From Methanosphaera sp. ISO3-F5 (GTDB taxonomy: Archaea > Methanobacteriota > Methanobacteria > Methanobacteriales > Methanobacteriaceae), in assembly GCF_034480035.2 (NCBI RefSeq), contig NZ_CP118753.2:1707426-1771425 (forward strand): 64,000 bases of DNA. The letters run 5' to 3'. Below are positions 38,401 to 47,275 of the stretch, one piece after another. Within the stretch, counting starts at the first letter, position 1; each line of letters opens with the position of its first letter. The notes under the pieces were generated by a model, which saw only the letters and a list, made by a program, of their open reading frames with translations, searched no databases and was not told the DNA's origin. The position numbers were made by a program, and so were the translations under genes.

Positions 38401-41400
38401 TCAATAATCGTGACATGGTAATAACAATACCATTAAACTTAACCACAGCAGAAGAACAAGCAATACTAAACAATTGTACAATAACAGTAACAGAAAAAGC
38501 ATATGGTACACTAATCAAAGACATTAAAATGGAAGCAACAGACTACACAGATGCATTAATCACACTCGAAAACACAGAAAACGTAACTATAGAAAACAAT
38601 AAACTAACAATAACTAACAATGATGAAAAACAATTAACCCGTGCTATTAACGTAAATCGTGGAGAAAATAATATTATAAGAAACAACACTATTAATGTTG
38701 TAGGTCCAGAGGAAGACATTGTATATGCAGGAGACAGTATGAGTGATGTAAGCATTATTTATACCGCTGCAATCAGTGCAAACAACAGTAAAGCAATAAT
38801 CATCGACTCAAACAGTATAACAACAACTAAAAATGATAAACCGGTAACAACATATGGAACTATCTATGGTGTATATGTAACTGGAGATACAGAAAATCTG
38901 GGTAGTGATATTCAAATAATTAACAATGAAATCACAACAACAGGTGATGTTTACGTTTATGGTATAATTATAAACTCTATTGAAGAAGCAATAATTGATA
39001 ACAATACAATTAAAACAACTGGTGAAACATATGCAAATGGTATTCAATTAGGATCATGTGCTAGTTCAACCGTAAGTAACAATAACATAACAGTAAAAGG
39101 TAACGAATTTGCTTATGGTATATTAAACAATGGAGCAATGGACTATGACACTTATGAAATATATCTTGCAGATAGTAATATTATCACTAACAATGTAATA
39201 AATGCAGAATCTAAAAATGCTCAAGGTATTCAAATTTTCGTGGGTGAATATAATAAAGTTACATATAACAATATTACAATTAATGCAGATAATGGTGTAG
39301 GAATTGGTATGGCCGATGCTTCATATGGTGACATTTCATACAACAATATTGAAGTGACTGCTACAATGGAAACTCCTGCAGGTGTAGGAGATGCAATTAA
39401 ATTTGATACAACCGGAGTAAAAGTACAACAATCTAGTCAACAATTGCATTCAGCAAACTACAATGAAATAAAATTTAACAACATAACAGTTGAAGCTCCT
39501 AATGAAGCAATCCCCGCAGTTAATGTAACAATGAGAAGTACAATTGTTGATAACTACCTAGTTTCACCAATGGGAATGGGTAATTCCGCAGTACTTAACA
39601 CAGCATATTATGGAACAACAATTGAAGATAATAGACCTATATCCGTATCCATAAATTATGATATACTTAATGATGTTGAAGGTAAAGTAGCTATAGAATT
39701 ATCAGTTCTTGATGAAAAAGGAAATGAAATAGAATCACTAGAAATATTATTAACTTCAGATGATTTACCAAATACTAAAGTAAAATCAGGTAAAGTATTC
39801 AAAGACACTACATTAAAACCAGGCGAATACAACATAACAGCTAAATTTGATGGAAACAAAGCATACCAACCAGCAGAAACAGAAATAATCTTAACAGTAA
39901 TAGAAGATCCAAACAAAACAATCGAAGAATTAAACGACACAATAAAAGAATTAAACAATAACATCACAGACTTAAACAACAACATTTCTAAAGCAGAAGA
40001 AAAAATAGCAGAACTCACACAGAATAACACTGAGTTAGCAGATAATCTTACAGCTGCTAATAATAAGATTGAGGAGCTTACTCAGAATAACACAGCTTTA
40101 AATGATAAATTAGATCAAGCTAATCAGAACATAACTGAATTGGCTGGTAATCTTTCAGCTGCTAATGCTAAGATTGATGAACTCACACAGAATAACACTG
40201 AGTTAGCAGGTAATCTTTCAGCTGCTAATAATAAGATTGGGGAGCTTACTCAGAATAACACAGCTTTAAATGAGAAGTTAGGTCAAGCTAATCAGAACAT
40301 AACTGAATTGGCTGGTAATCTTTCAGCTGCTAATGCTAAGATTGATGAACTCACACAGAATAACACTGAGTTAGCAGGTAATCTTTCAGCTGCTAATAAT
40401 AAGATTGGGGAGCTTACTCAGAATAACACAGCTTTAAATGAGAAGTTAGGTCAAGCTAATCAGAACATAACTGAATTGGCTGGTAATCTTACTGATGCTA
40501 ATGCTAAGATTGATGAGCTTACTCAGAATAACACTGAGTTAGCAGGTAATCTTTCAGCTGCTAATGATAAAATTAATGAACTTGTCCAAAATAACACACA
40601 ATTAAATGATAAACTCAACGAAACTAATAACAAACTGGATGAAGCTAACCAAAAAATAGTTGACTTAAACAGTACTAACAAAGAATTAGCAGATAATTTA
40701 ACCAAAGCACAGGAAGACATTAATGATCTAACACAGGCAAACAATAATTTAACCAAAGAATTAAATGATACTAATGCTAAATTGGACGAAGCAAACAGTA
40801 AAGTTGATAATTTAACAGATGCTAATGATAAGTTATCTGATGATGTGGCTGCTGCTAATAAGAAAGTTGATGATTTAAGTAAAGCTAACAGTGACTTAAA
40901 CAACCAATTAGCTGATACCAATAAGAAACTTGACGATGCAAATGCTAAAGTTGATAATTTAACAGATGCTAATGATAAGTTATCTGATGATGTGGCCGCT
41001 GCTAACAAGAAAGCAGATGACCTAGCAAGTGCTAATGATAATCTTACTAAACAATTAAACGAAACCAACAAAAAATTTGACGACCTTGCAAAATCAGTAG
41101 ACAGCCTAGCAAAACAGTTAAATGACACTCAAAACAAAGTCAACGACTTAACTAAAGAAGTAGAAGATAAGGATAAAATTATCGAAGATTTAACAGCTAA
41201 GAAAGATACTAAAGTAACAGTAGGTAAAGTTAACACTACAAGCATTGGAAGCAGTGTTGTAATAACTGGTAAAGTAACTGATGCAAGTGGTGCTGCTCTT
41301 AATAACATGCCGGTCAGCATAAAAATTAATGCTGCATCCACTAAGGTAGTTACAAGTGCTAATGGTGTATACAAGTACACTACAACTGCATGGAATATTG

Positions 41401-42323
41401 GAACTAATAATGTAACAGTATCATCCATTGCTAATGATAAGTACACCAGCAGTAGTGCTAAGACCACATTCAAAGTTAACAAGGCAACTCCAAAAATTAA
41501 TATTGATGCTGTAAGTTCTGTCAGATTCAAGGACAAAGTAACAGTAACTGGTACTTTCACTGATGCTAATGGTAAAGTATTATCTGGTGTTAAATTAACA
41601 GTTAAAGTTAACGGCAAATCTGCTAGTGTAAAAACTGCTAAGGATGGTTCATTCAAGTACACTACTACTGCAACAAGTATGGGTACAAACAATGTAACAG
41701 TAACTTATGCTGGTAACACCAAATACAATAAGGTTACCAAAAAGGCAACATTCAAAGTTGTTAAACAGGATCTTGTATTAACAGTTGACAGGGTGGCTGC
41801 TTCTGTTAAGTTCAAGGATGATCTTGCAATCAGTGGTAAACTTGTTGATGGTAATGGTAAAGCAGTGATGAACACTCAGGTAACTATTAAGATCAATGAT
41901 AAAACATACAAGGCAAAAACAGATAAGAACGGTTTATATGTTCTTAAGACAAGAGCTACCATTATGGGTGCTAACAATGTAGTTGCTAGTTATGCTGGTA
42001 ATGCTAAGTATAATAAGGCAAGTGCTAAAACTTCATTTAATGTTGCAAAACAGGATTTACTCATCACATTTGATGAAGTTAAATATGCAAATGGTAAAGT
42101 TACTGTTAAAGGTACTTTTATTGACCGTAATAAACGTCCTCTTATGAACAGTCTTACAAGGGTAACATTGAATGGTAAACAGGGAACAGCTAAGACAAAC
42201 AATAAAGGTACATTCACTTACACTACTAAGGCAAATAAGGGAGCTTACAAGCTCACATTAGCTTATCCTGGTAATGATCGTTACAATGCTTACAGTAAGA
42301 CCAGTACTATATCCGTAGCTTAA
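35481..42323 (+). CDS. Giant adhesin-like protein: beta-helices, coiled-coil stalk, Ig-like repeats
   Basis: 2280 residues. A signal peptide (core FLLLTLIFVTLLGVSAATAA) is followed by a Thr/Asn-rich linker; beta-helix segments with 'NNNxxxGGAIY'-like and 'FENN' repeats (about 70-830); an Ig-like part (about 840-1000); a second beta-helix (about 1010-1370); another Ig-like domain (about 1385-1475); a coiled coil of about 430 residues (1477-1910) made largely of QNNTELAGNLSAAN-type repeats; and four C-terminal Ig-like repeats ending in SKTSTISVA. The stalk contains exact 56-residue repeats. Potential N-glycosylation sites are very dense. It should be secreted and probably extends far from the pseudomurein wall. 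The ligand is unknown and no known anchor was seen. Start ATG at 35481 after GTAGAAGGCAATACGAA. Confidence 0.86.
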   Translation: MFKHNTKTFLLLTLIFVTLLGVSAATAATIDNNATDTTSNAQEAVSQAADTVSDNSIPTTTVSNKEINKNTQNNVKTEGEGTFADLATDITGSEVTLTKDYVQGQDETNITITEDKIIDGNGHSITASNGIFIIDTGITFTLKNTIIYSEYSPSTGYPQVYFSDLYNKGNLVLENVTFSYIKQWDERTYGYPINMASNSKLDVKDSLFTGYSTNGAIIYAYNPGVSIKVDNSLFTNFNTANAAIYMRTSNSNLTLTNSNFTNAGASEGNGINYGGALYLNNVNQNALIENCLFENITSNTRGAAMYISGNTTVKSSTFKNLKQISASYNGGAIWLNAANTQLYLEDNTMENIISNSANVYVNNGKINSTLKLTGENVTVDQESSVSLTWNLTDDNGNSIDFKSSPFIVKINDETVPHTMANGSITVSFDASMDPGVYPISIEYDDSRILSDLTVPETSLTIKDIGLLKYANITKALEEATSDSITVDGPVFRSSAEDSIVISKPITIDFKGNTINAKTGKVFDINNSAKVTIKNAIITNVGNPRVSISNSEGRIANITGTGTDVTFENVTFENNRAPNYSSSAYGSFIFVFTDNSVNLKNCTVTNCSGSFINNVNATVTIDESTFDNNNLYEGYSASWNALIANGGKLDINNSKFTNNRVNIAVIRSQSNTLPSSAYGAYITYSNSPLTIENTLFENNYASSGRGAAVNTHNDTTIKNSTFIFNSQGSSNEGGAILSEDGNLEIDSCIFVNNTAKYSESWSGTITVGEGTAIANEKGNLNIKNSIIISNVTQASAIYNKASDVEVMANGNYWGTNNPEGRYASKSGADEITVDNWVILNITVDPEENINYNDEINVKTTLNQVTDGTTITTLEGTLPDYGEVTFTAKGGEITETTVEMKDGQATTKMKVTNSPFTITATYPNTEAVYNGEATMPEPLVITLNDGNWTYYFNEEDGTVKTDIVVPNSELRFEGEFNNRDMVITIPLNLTTAEEQAILNNCTITVTEKAYGTLIKDIKMEATDYTDALITLENTENVTIENNKLTITNNDEKQLTRAINVNRGENNIIRNNTINVVGPEEDIVYAGDSMSDVSIIYTAAISANNSKAIIIDSNSITTTKNDKPVTTYGTIYGVYVTGDTENLGSDIQIINNEITTTGDVYVYGIIINSIEEAIIDNNTIKTTGETYANGIQLGSCASSTVSNNNITVKGNEFAYGILNNGAMDYDTYEIYLADSNIITNNVINAESKNAQGIQIFVGEYNKVTYNNITINADNGVGIGMADASYGDISYNNIEVTATMETPAGVGDAIKFDTTGVKVQQSSQQLHSANYNEIKFNNITVEAPNEAIPAVNVTMRSTIVDNYLVSPMGMGNSAVLNTAYYGTTIEDNRPISVSINYDILNDVEGKVAIELSVLDEKGNEIESLEILLTSDDLPNTKVKSGKVFKDTTLKPGEYNITAKFDGNKAYQPAETEIILTVIEDPNKTIEELNDTIKELNNNITDLNNNISKAEEKIAELTQNNTELADNLTAANNKIEELTQNNTALNDKLDQANQNITELAGNLSAANAKIDELTQNNTELAGNLSAANNKIGELTQNNTALNEKLGQANQNITELAGNLSAANAKIDELTQNNTELAGNLSAANNKIGELTQNNTALNEKLGQANQNITELAGNLTDANAKIDELTQNNTELAGNLSAANDKINELVQNNTQLNDKLNETNNKLDEANQKIVDLNSTNKELADNLTKAQEDINDLTQANNNLTKELNDTNAKLDEANSKVDNLTDANDKLSDDVAAANKKVDDLSKANSDLNNQLADTNKKLDDANAKVDNLTDANDKLSDDVAAANKKADDLASANDNLTKQLNETNKKFDDLAKSVDSLAKQLNDTQNKVNDLTKEVEDKDKIIEDLTAKKDTKVTVGKVNTTSIGSSVVITGKVTDASGAALNNMPVSIKINAASTKVVTSANGVYKYTTTAWNIGTNNVTVSSIANDKYTSSSAKTTFKVNKATPKINIDAVSSVRFKDKVTVTGTFTDANGKVLSGVKLTVKVNGKSASVKTAKDGSFKYTTTATSMGTNNVTVTYAGNTKYNKVTKKATFKVVKQDLVLTVDRVAASVKFKDDLAISGKLVDGNGKAVMNTQVTIKINDKTYKAKTDKNGLYVLKTRATIMGANNVVASYAGNAKYNKASAKTSFNVAKQDLLITFDEVKYANGKVTVKGTFIDRNKRPLMNSLTRVTLNGKQGTAKTNNKGTFTYTTKANKGAYKLTLAYPGNDRYNAYSKTSTISVA
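40122..40560 (+). repeat. 168-bp tandem repeats in the stalk of the giant adhesin
   Basis: Units start at 40122, 40290 and 40458 (the last partial), each 168 bases or 56 codons, almost identical at DNA level. 56 residues are eight heptads, so copy number can change without breaking the coiled-coil register. Each unit has five N-x-S/T sites. A degenerate version precedes the first unit (40017-40121). Confidence 0.85.
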
Positions 42324-42519
42324 AACATTTACCTAATCTTCATTATATGAGGGGGAAGTATTCTCTTTTACTTCTCTATCATAATTTCTTTTTTTTAGAA
42401 TAATTTCTTTAATTATAGTTAATTATAAAAATAATTTATTAGATAAATTAGTATTAATAGAACATGTGAATCTTAGGATTTTCATGTTAAATAAAATTTT
42501 TATGGAGAATGCTATTAGT

Positions 42520-43194
42520 ATGAGAATAGTAATTACAATAGGTGGATCTATCTTACTCAGAGAGTATGATAACAAAAAGTTTGAAGCGTATGCTGATATT
42601 ATCAGACAGATTAATGAAGAACATGAAATTTTCATCGTTGTTGGTGGAGGAAGACCTGCACGTGATTATATAGGCGTTGTAAGGGATATGGGTGAAAGTG
42701 AGTCCATTTGTGACGAGATTGGTATTCAGGTTACCCGTATAAATGCACGTTTACTTCAACTGGCACTTAAGGATGTTTCATATCCATCAATTCCTACAAA
42801 CTTCCAGCAGGCACTTGAGTATTCTGCTACTGGTAAAATTGTTATTATGGGCGGTACAGAACCTGCACATAGTACTGATGCTGTGGGAAGCATCCTGGCA
42901 GAATATGTTGGAGCAGACCTTGTGGTTAATGCAACGAGTGTTGACGGATTATATGATAAGGATCCTAACAAGTTTGATGATGCAGTAATGTTCAGTGAGG
43001 TAACAGCTGATAAGCTCATGGAGATTGTGTCAGGCAATGATACTAAGGCTGGTACTTATGAATTTATTGATAAAACAGCTATACAGATTATTAAACGGTC
43101 CGGAATTAAAACAGTAATAGTTAATGGTAATAATCCGGAAAATGTTAGAACTGCTATTACTGAGCCTATTGGTACATTAATAACAAGTGAATAA
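42520..43194 (+). CDS. pyrH: UMP kinase (archaeal type)
   Basis: 224 residues from the ATG at 42520, with GGAGA 12 bases upstream; an upstream in-frame start at 42466 would add residues not found in the family. The enzyme phosphorylates UMP to UDP in pyrimidine synthesis. It has the amino-acid-kinase fold: the N-terminal glycine-rich [10 protein letters not shown], the [13 protein letters not shown] loop, [14 protein letters not shown] and the C-terminal [21 protein letters not shown] with the uridine-binding side. The stop codon is followed after 15 bases by the zinc-ribbon protein gene. Confidence 0.93.
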   Translation: MRIVITIGGSILLREYDNKKFEAYADIIRQINEEHEIFIVVGGGRPARDYIGVVRDMGESESICDEIGIQVTRINARLLQLALKDVSYPSIPTNFQQALEYSATGKIVIMGGTEPAHSTDAVGSILAEYVGADLVVNATSVDGLYDKDPNKFDDAVMFSEVTADKLMEIVSGNDTKAGTYEFIDKTAIQIIKRSGIKTVIVNGNNPENVRTAITEPIGTLITSE

Positions 43195-43209
43195 GTGGAG
43201 GGGGAGAAT

Positions 43210-43404
43210 ATGGTAGTTGAAGCTCATAGGCATTGTGCAATTTGTGGAAAACCTATACCAATGTCTGAATCATTCTGTTCTGATCAATGTCAGGAACAAT
43301 TTCAGCTAAGGCAGCAGCAAGTGGCTAAACAGAGAAAGATTATGTATGCTGTGTTTGCAATAGTTATTATTGTTTGGATTGCTTTCATGTTTTTAAGAAA
43401 ATAA
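43210..43404 (+). CDS. Small zinc-ribbon membrane protein (DUF2116-like)
   Basis: 64 residues from the ATG at 43210; GGAGGGGGA (43197-43205) lies right before it, which rules out the GTG at 43195. The N-terminal part has a zinc-binding pattern HCAICGKPIP...FCSDQCQ, that is C-x2-C and C-x3-C, then a Gln-rich helix, and one membrane helix at the C-terminus (IMYAVFAIVIIVWIAFMFL). Proteins of this kind (DUF2116) are widespread in methanogens and of unknown function; the tail would anchor the zinc domain on the cytoplasmic face. It follows pyrH in one transcript. Confidence 0.8.
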   Translation: MVVEAHRHCAICGKPIPMSESFCSDQCQEQFQLRQQQVAKQRKIMYAVFAIVIIVWIAFMFLRK

Positions 43405-43548
43405 TTAACCACCCATTGTTCTAAATATTTTTTTTTTAAACATATTTTTTTTTGGGGGATACTTCATTAAAAGTATATCTTATATAATTAACAAAGTATA
43501 TTATTAGAATAAAGTAATCGATTAGAATAATCGGAGGATTATATACAA

Positions 43549-43839
43549 ATGGACAATGCTTTAATAAGAGTAGTTTTAGATATATTGAAACCGCATTCAC
43601 CTTCATTACCATCATTTGCTATGTATTTAAGTAGCCTTGATGGTGTGGATGGTGTTAATATTACCTTGATGGAAATTGATAAGGACACTGAAAATGTTAA
43701 AATTACTATGGAAGGACAAGATCTTAACTATGATAAAATCAGGGAAGCAATAGAACATTATGGTGCAAGTGTACATAGTGTTGATGAGGTTGTTGCCGGC
43801 AGAAAACTGGTTGAAGAAGTTACAACACCTCAGGATTAA
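43549..43839 (+). CDS. DUF211 protein
   Basis: 96 residues, standard length for DUF211, a small archaeal family with a ferredoxin-like fold. The start MDNALIRVVLDILKPHSPSL and the block SSLDGVDGVNITLMEIDKDTENVKITMEG are diagnostic. The molecular role is not known. GGAGGATTATATACAA precedes the ATG, and CTTATATAA at about 43477-43485 may be its TATA box. Downstream, AACCGCC and a T-run form the 3' end. Confidence 0.9.
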   Translation: MDNALIRVVLDILKPHSPSLPSFAMYLSSLDGVDGVNITLMEIDKDTENVKITMEGQDLNYDKIREAIEHYGASVHSVDEVVAGRKLVEEVTTPQD

Positions 43840-43913
43840 ATTTTTTTCTTTTTAACCGCCTAATTTTTTTATTTATATTATTTATTTTTTTAGTACATGG
43901 TAAGTGATTATTC

Positions 43914-44609
43914 ATGAGTAAAAATAAGATAACACCAAATAGTATATTACACTTTAATAAGAAAGCAACAGAGGATGAGGAAGTCATCATGGCTGATGAA
44001 ATAACATTGGATAATATCTTAGAGAAATCAAGTAGTGATAATGTGTCTGATGCTATGAAGAATTTGTATGGGGAGTATGGCCTGGTCAGGGATGTTAAAC
44101 CATTGAATGGGACTGATAGGGTGTCAGGTTTTATTCGTACTGTTGACACTAACTCCAATGATTGGGGAACATGTATTAAGGGAATATATGCTTGTCAGCC
44201 TGGTGAAATATTATTCATCAAGTGCTCTGATGATGAGTATGCTGTGTGGGGTGAATTGGCTTCTAGTGCTGCATATGCTCATGGTGTGAAGGCAACTGTT
44301 ATTGTTGGAGCATCCAGGGATACTAGTGAAATAATTGAGCTAGGTTTTCCATTATTTTCTCGTACAACAATGTCACGGGCGGGACTTCCATTAAATAGGG
44401 GAGTTATAGGTGAAGATTTGCTTATTAATAATCTTGTTATAAGGACTGGTGACTTCGCTGTTTGTGATTCTGATGGTGTGGTTGTTATTCCTAGGGATAA
44501 GATTGATGAAGTCTTAGAGGAAGTTAATAATATTAAAAAATTTGAACAAAAAATTATTAAGGAATTATTTGAGGATAATAAGCGTTTGGATGATATTGTT
44601 GGCTTTTAA
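43914..44609 (+). CDS. RraA-like protein
   Basis: 231 residues. The core (about residues 30-220) has the RraA/demethylmenaquinone methyltransferase-like fold: SSDNVSDAM, a GELASSAAYAHGVKATVIVGASRDTSEI stretch matching the G-(G/E)-x-(4)-A-x-x-G-x-G-x-V-x-D pattern of the family, and PLNRGVIGEDLLINNLVIRTGD followed by DSDGVVVIPRDKI. Relatives bind divalent metal; some are aldolases for 4-hydroxy-4-methyl-2-oxoglutarate and others inhibit RNase E. In methanogens such domains also occur fused to hexulose-6-phosphate synthase. The substrate here cannot be stated. The first about 25 residues are an unusual extension; a start at 43990 (MADEITLDN) is a possible alternative. Confidence 0.75.
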   Translation: MSKNKITPNSILHFNKKATEDEEVIMADEITLDNILEKSSSDNVSDAMKNLYGEYGLVRDVKPLNGTDRVSGFIRTVDTNSNDWGTCIKGIYACQPGEILFIKCSDDEYAVWGELASSAAYAHGVKATVIVGASRDTSEIIELGFPLFSRTTMSRAGLPLNRGVIGEDLLINNLVIRTGDFAVCDSDGVVVIPRDKIDEVLEEVNNIKKFEQKIIKELFEDNKRLDDIVGF

Positions 44610-44971
44610 TATTTTTTTATCTTTTTATTCTATTTCTATTTTATTTTTTAAGAATTATTGTTACTTTTTTTATGGAGCTTTTTTCATTGTATTGCAATTT
44701 ACTATATAAATGTATCCAAAAGTATTTATATTAAGACAAGTAAAGTATTATTATATAATTACAGTTAAGTATAAATAAAAGCAATAAAATCTCTATTAAA
44801 TTAATAGCTGATTTGAAAATAATAATATTAAAATAATCACCAAAAACCATGAAATACGATGAACTCCAAAAACAAACAAGCTCATTCTAGACAATAATAT
44901 ACTTACAGCAAATACAATAGTGTTTATTTTAATCATATTATCATAAAAAAAAATAATAAAAATAATATAAA
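44610..44971. other. AT-rich spacer before gar1
   Basis: About 360 bases without a gene. T-rich DNA after the RraA-like gene can end its transcript. AGTATTTATATTAAG at 44721-44735 has the form of a TATA box and would give gar1-tfb a leader of about 220 bases. No stable hairpin was noted. Confidence 0.45.
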
Positions 44972-45277
44972 ATGACAAAAAGTAAACCACAAAAAAATAA
45001 AATAGGTACAATAAGTCATATAACAAGCACAAACAAGATAATTGTACCCACAAACAAAACCCCCCGGATAGGATCCACAATAACAAACAACAAAAACCAA
45101 GCAATAGGACGAATAAACGACATATTCGGAAGCACCAAAAAACCATACATTTCCATAAAAACAAGCCACAAATACAAAAAAGCCAAACCGGGAGAAGAAG
45201 TATATCTATCCACACAAAATAAAAAAAGGAGGAGAAAAAATGGCAGGAATTCTAAGAAGAAAAAAACGATTAGGTAG
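44972..45277 (+). CDS. gar1: H/ACA RNA-protein component Gar1
   Basis: 101 residues. Gar1 is part of the H/ACA ribonucleoprotein that guides pseudouridylation of rRNA with Cbf5, Nop10 and L7Ae. The pattern [20 protein letters not shown], then PRIGSTIT and [20 protein letters not shown], is that of the Gar1 beta-barrel. The C-terminal tail is very basic ([15 protein letters not shown]). The last 38 bases overlap the start of tfb in another frame, and the tfb ribosome site lies within gar1, so the two are translationally coupled. Confidence 0.85.
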   Translation: MTKSKPQKNKIGTISHITSTNKIIVPTNKTPRIGSTITNNKNQAIGRINDIFGSTKKPYISIKTSHKYKKAKPGEEVYLSTQNKKRRRKNGRNSKKKKTIR

Positions 45278-46841
45278 ACCCAGAAAAAGCGTGAAAAACA
45301 CACGAAACACCAAAACTGAAACAAAAACAAAAACCAAGCCAAAGAAAACAACCACCAAAACAGAAACCAAGCCAAAGAAAACAACCACCAAAACAGAAAC
45401 AAAAGCCAAAAAAACAGAACCAACCAAAAAAGTGGCAAAATCAAAAAGAGGACCCGGAAGACCTAAAAAAACCAAGAAAACAACCCCAACACAAGACATA
45501 GAACAGGACGACAAACACACAACAACAATACTAGAAAAACAAGAACCTCCTAAAAAACGAGGCCCAGGAAGACCAAGAAAAAACAAGAAAAAACAAGAAG
45601 ACAAAAAAGAAGACAAAAAACCGGAAAGCTCAAACAAACAACCAAACCCATTACTAGAAATAATGGACAACTTCAGAGACGACAAAAAAAGAAACACAGA
45701 AGATGACTCCTCAAACGACGACCTAGGAGACTTCATGTCAGGATCCATGGGAAGCACAGATGTAGTAATGCCAGAAGACTCAGACATAGAACTCATGTCA
45801 AACTCAGACCTCGACGTAGAAGAAATCATAAAAATCGACACAACAGACTCCGAAGAACTAGAACGAGAACTGGACAACCTCTCAGGAATATCAGAAAAAG
45901 AACAAATGAAAGAAGACGTGGCAGAAATGGAAAAACAAGAAACCATCTGCCCAGAATGTGGATCAACAAAACTAATCAACGACCATGAAAGAGGAGAAGT
46001 AGTCTGTGGGGCATGTGGACTCGTAATAGATGATAACATAGTGGACATGGGACCAGAATGGAGAGCATTCGACCATGAACAAAGAGACAAACGTACAAGA
46101 GTAGGAGCACCAATCACCTACACAATACACGACAAAGGACTCTCCACAATGATTGACTGGAGAAACAAGGACATCTATGGAAGAGACATACCAGCAAGAA
46201 ACAGGGCACAATGGTACAGGCTAAGAAAATGGCAGAGAAAAATAAGAATCAGTGGAGCAACAGAAAGAAACCTTGCATTTGCATTAAGTGAACTGGACAG
46301 AGACTCCTCAAGACTCGGACTGCCAAGATCAGTACGTGAATCAGCATCAGTAGTATACAGGAACGCAGTAGAAAACAAACTCATACGAGGAAGAAGTATT
46401 GAGGGAGTAGTGGCAGCATCACTATACGCAGCATGCAGAAGATGTAAAGTACCAAGAACACTCGATGAAATAGCCGATGTATCACGTGTAAGCAAGAAAG
46501 AAGTTGGAAGAACATACAGGTTCTTAACCAGAGAATTACATATCAGATTACCTCCAACAAGTCCTATAGATTACGTTCCAAGATTTGCAAGTGAACTAAA
46601 CCTTTCAGGTGTAGTGCAATCTAAGGCAATAGAAATAATTAACAAGGCAATGGACAATGGACTAACTAGTGGTCGTGGACCTACCGGTGTTGCAGCAGCA
46701 GCATTATACATTGCAAGTGTACTCTTGGGTGAAAGAAAAACTCAGCGTGATGTTGCAGACATTGCGGGGGTAACAGAAGTTACAATACGTAACCGTTACA
46801 AGGAATTAACCGAACAATTGGATGTTGGAGTAAACCTATAA
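45240..46841 (+). CDS. tfb: Transcription factor B with a long AT-hook N-terminal extension
   Basis: 533 residues; ordinary archaeal TFB has about 300-310. From residue 230 on it is a standard TFB: zinc ribbon with C237, C240, C256 and C259, the B-finger/linker ([18 protein letters not shown]), and two cyclin folds (about 335-533) with [18 protein letters not shown] recruits RNA polymerase to the TBP-promoter complex and reads the BRE. The extension has three AT-hook motifs (GRPRK 12-16, GRPKK 73-77, GRPRK 110-114), an 11-residue Lys/Thr repeat between the first two, and an acidic stretch (about 135-225). The ATG at 45240 has a perfect GGAGGAG site 7 bases upstream, and no good site precedes the internal ATG at 45906, so the extension appears to be translated. 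Confidence 0.92.
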   Translation: MAGILRRKKRLGRPRKSVKNTRNTKTETKTKTKPKKTTTKTETKPKKTTTKTETKAKKTEPTKKVAKSKRGPGRPKKTKKTTPTQDIEQDDKHTTTILEKQEPPKKRGPGRPRKNKKKQEDKKEDKKPESSNKQPNPLLEIMDNFRDDKKRNTEDDSSNDDLGDFMSGSMGSTDVVMPEDSDIELMSNSDLDVEEIIKIDTTDSEELERELDNLSGISEKEQMKEDVAEMEKQETICPECGSTKLINDHERGEVVCGACGLVIDDNIVDMGPEWRAFDHEQRDKRTRVGAPITYTIHDKGLSTMIDWRNKDIYGRDIPARNRAQWYRLRKWQRKIRISGATERNLAFALSELDRDSSRLGLPRSVRESASVVYRNAVENKLIRGRSIEGVVAASLYAACRRCKVPRTLDEIADVSRVSKKEVGRTYRFLTRELHIRLPPTSPIDYVPRFASELNLSGVVQSKAIEIINKAMDNGLTSGRGPTGVAAAALYIASVLLGERKTQRDVADIAGVTEVTIRNRYKELTEQLDVGVNL

Positions 46842-47275
46842 CACTCCATATTCACCATTTTTTATTTTAATCATCTACACCAAATTATTATTAAAACTGG
46901 TTTTATAAGAGTAATTCAAAATACTCATAACAATATTCATTAATACTGATAAGACTTAACACTAACATGATAATAATCAGTCATCTAATCAATATGATGA
47001 AAGAATTGTTCACTTCATATTCTTGAATGTTATTATTAATATCAAAACAAAAGTTTACAAGCAATACAATCAACCAAAATCAGATAAAATTAATTTTCAC
47101 AGAATAATTTAAACCAAATTTTAAACCAAAATAATAATAACTATTAGAAACTAATAATAATATGGTAATAACTTTAAAAGTAAACCAATTTTAATACTCT
47201 TGTAATACAATAAAATAACACATAAACAAAAAAACAAGTATTACAAGAATATAATCAAAATAATGAGGTAATAAT
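46842..47275. other. Spacer between tfb and bioY
   Basis: About 430 AT-rich bases without a recognisable gene. CATTTTTTATTTT right after the tfb stop is a likely terminator. The bioY promoter must lie in the second half; ATGAGGTAATA is its ribosome site. No riboswitch or BirA-type operator is recognisable. Confidence 0.45.

Noticed and set aside
40017-40560. Regular repeats considered as a CRISPR array
   Set aside because: The 168-base units are coding, in frame and contiguous without unique spacers; no cas genes are present.
45206-46117. 303-codon open frame antisense to tfb and the end of gar1
   Set aside because: Ser/Leu/Phe-rich mirror image of the Lys-rich TFB extension; no ribosome site or domain.
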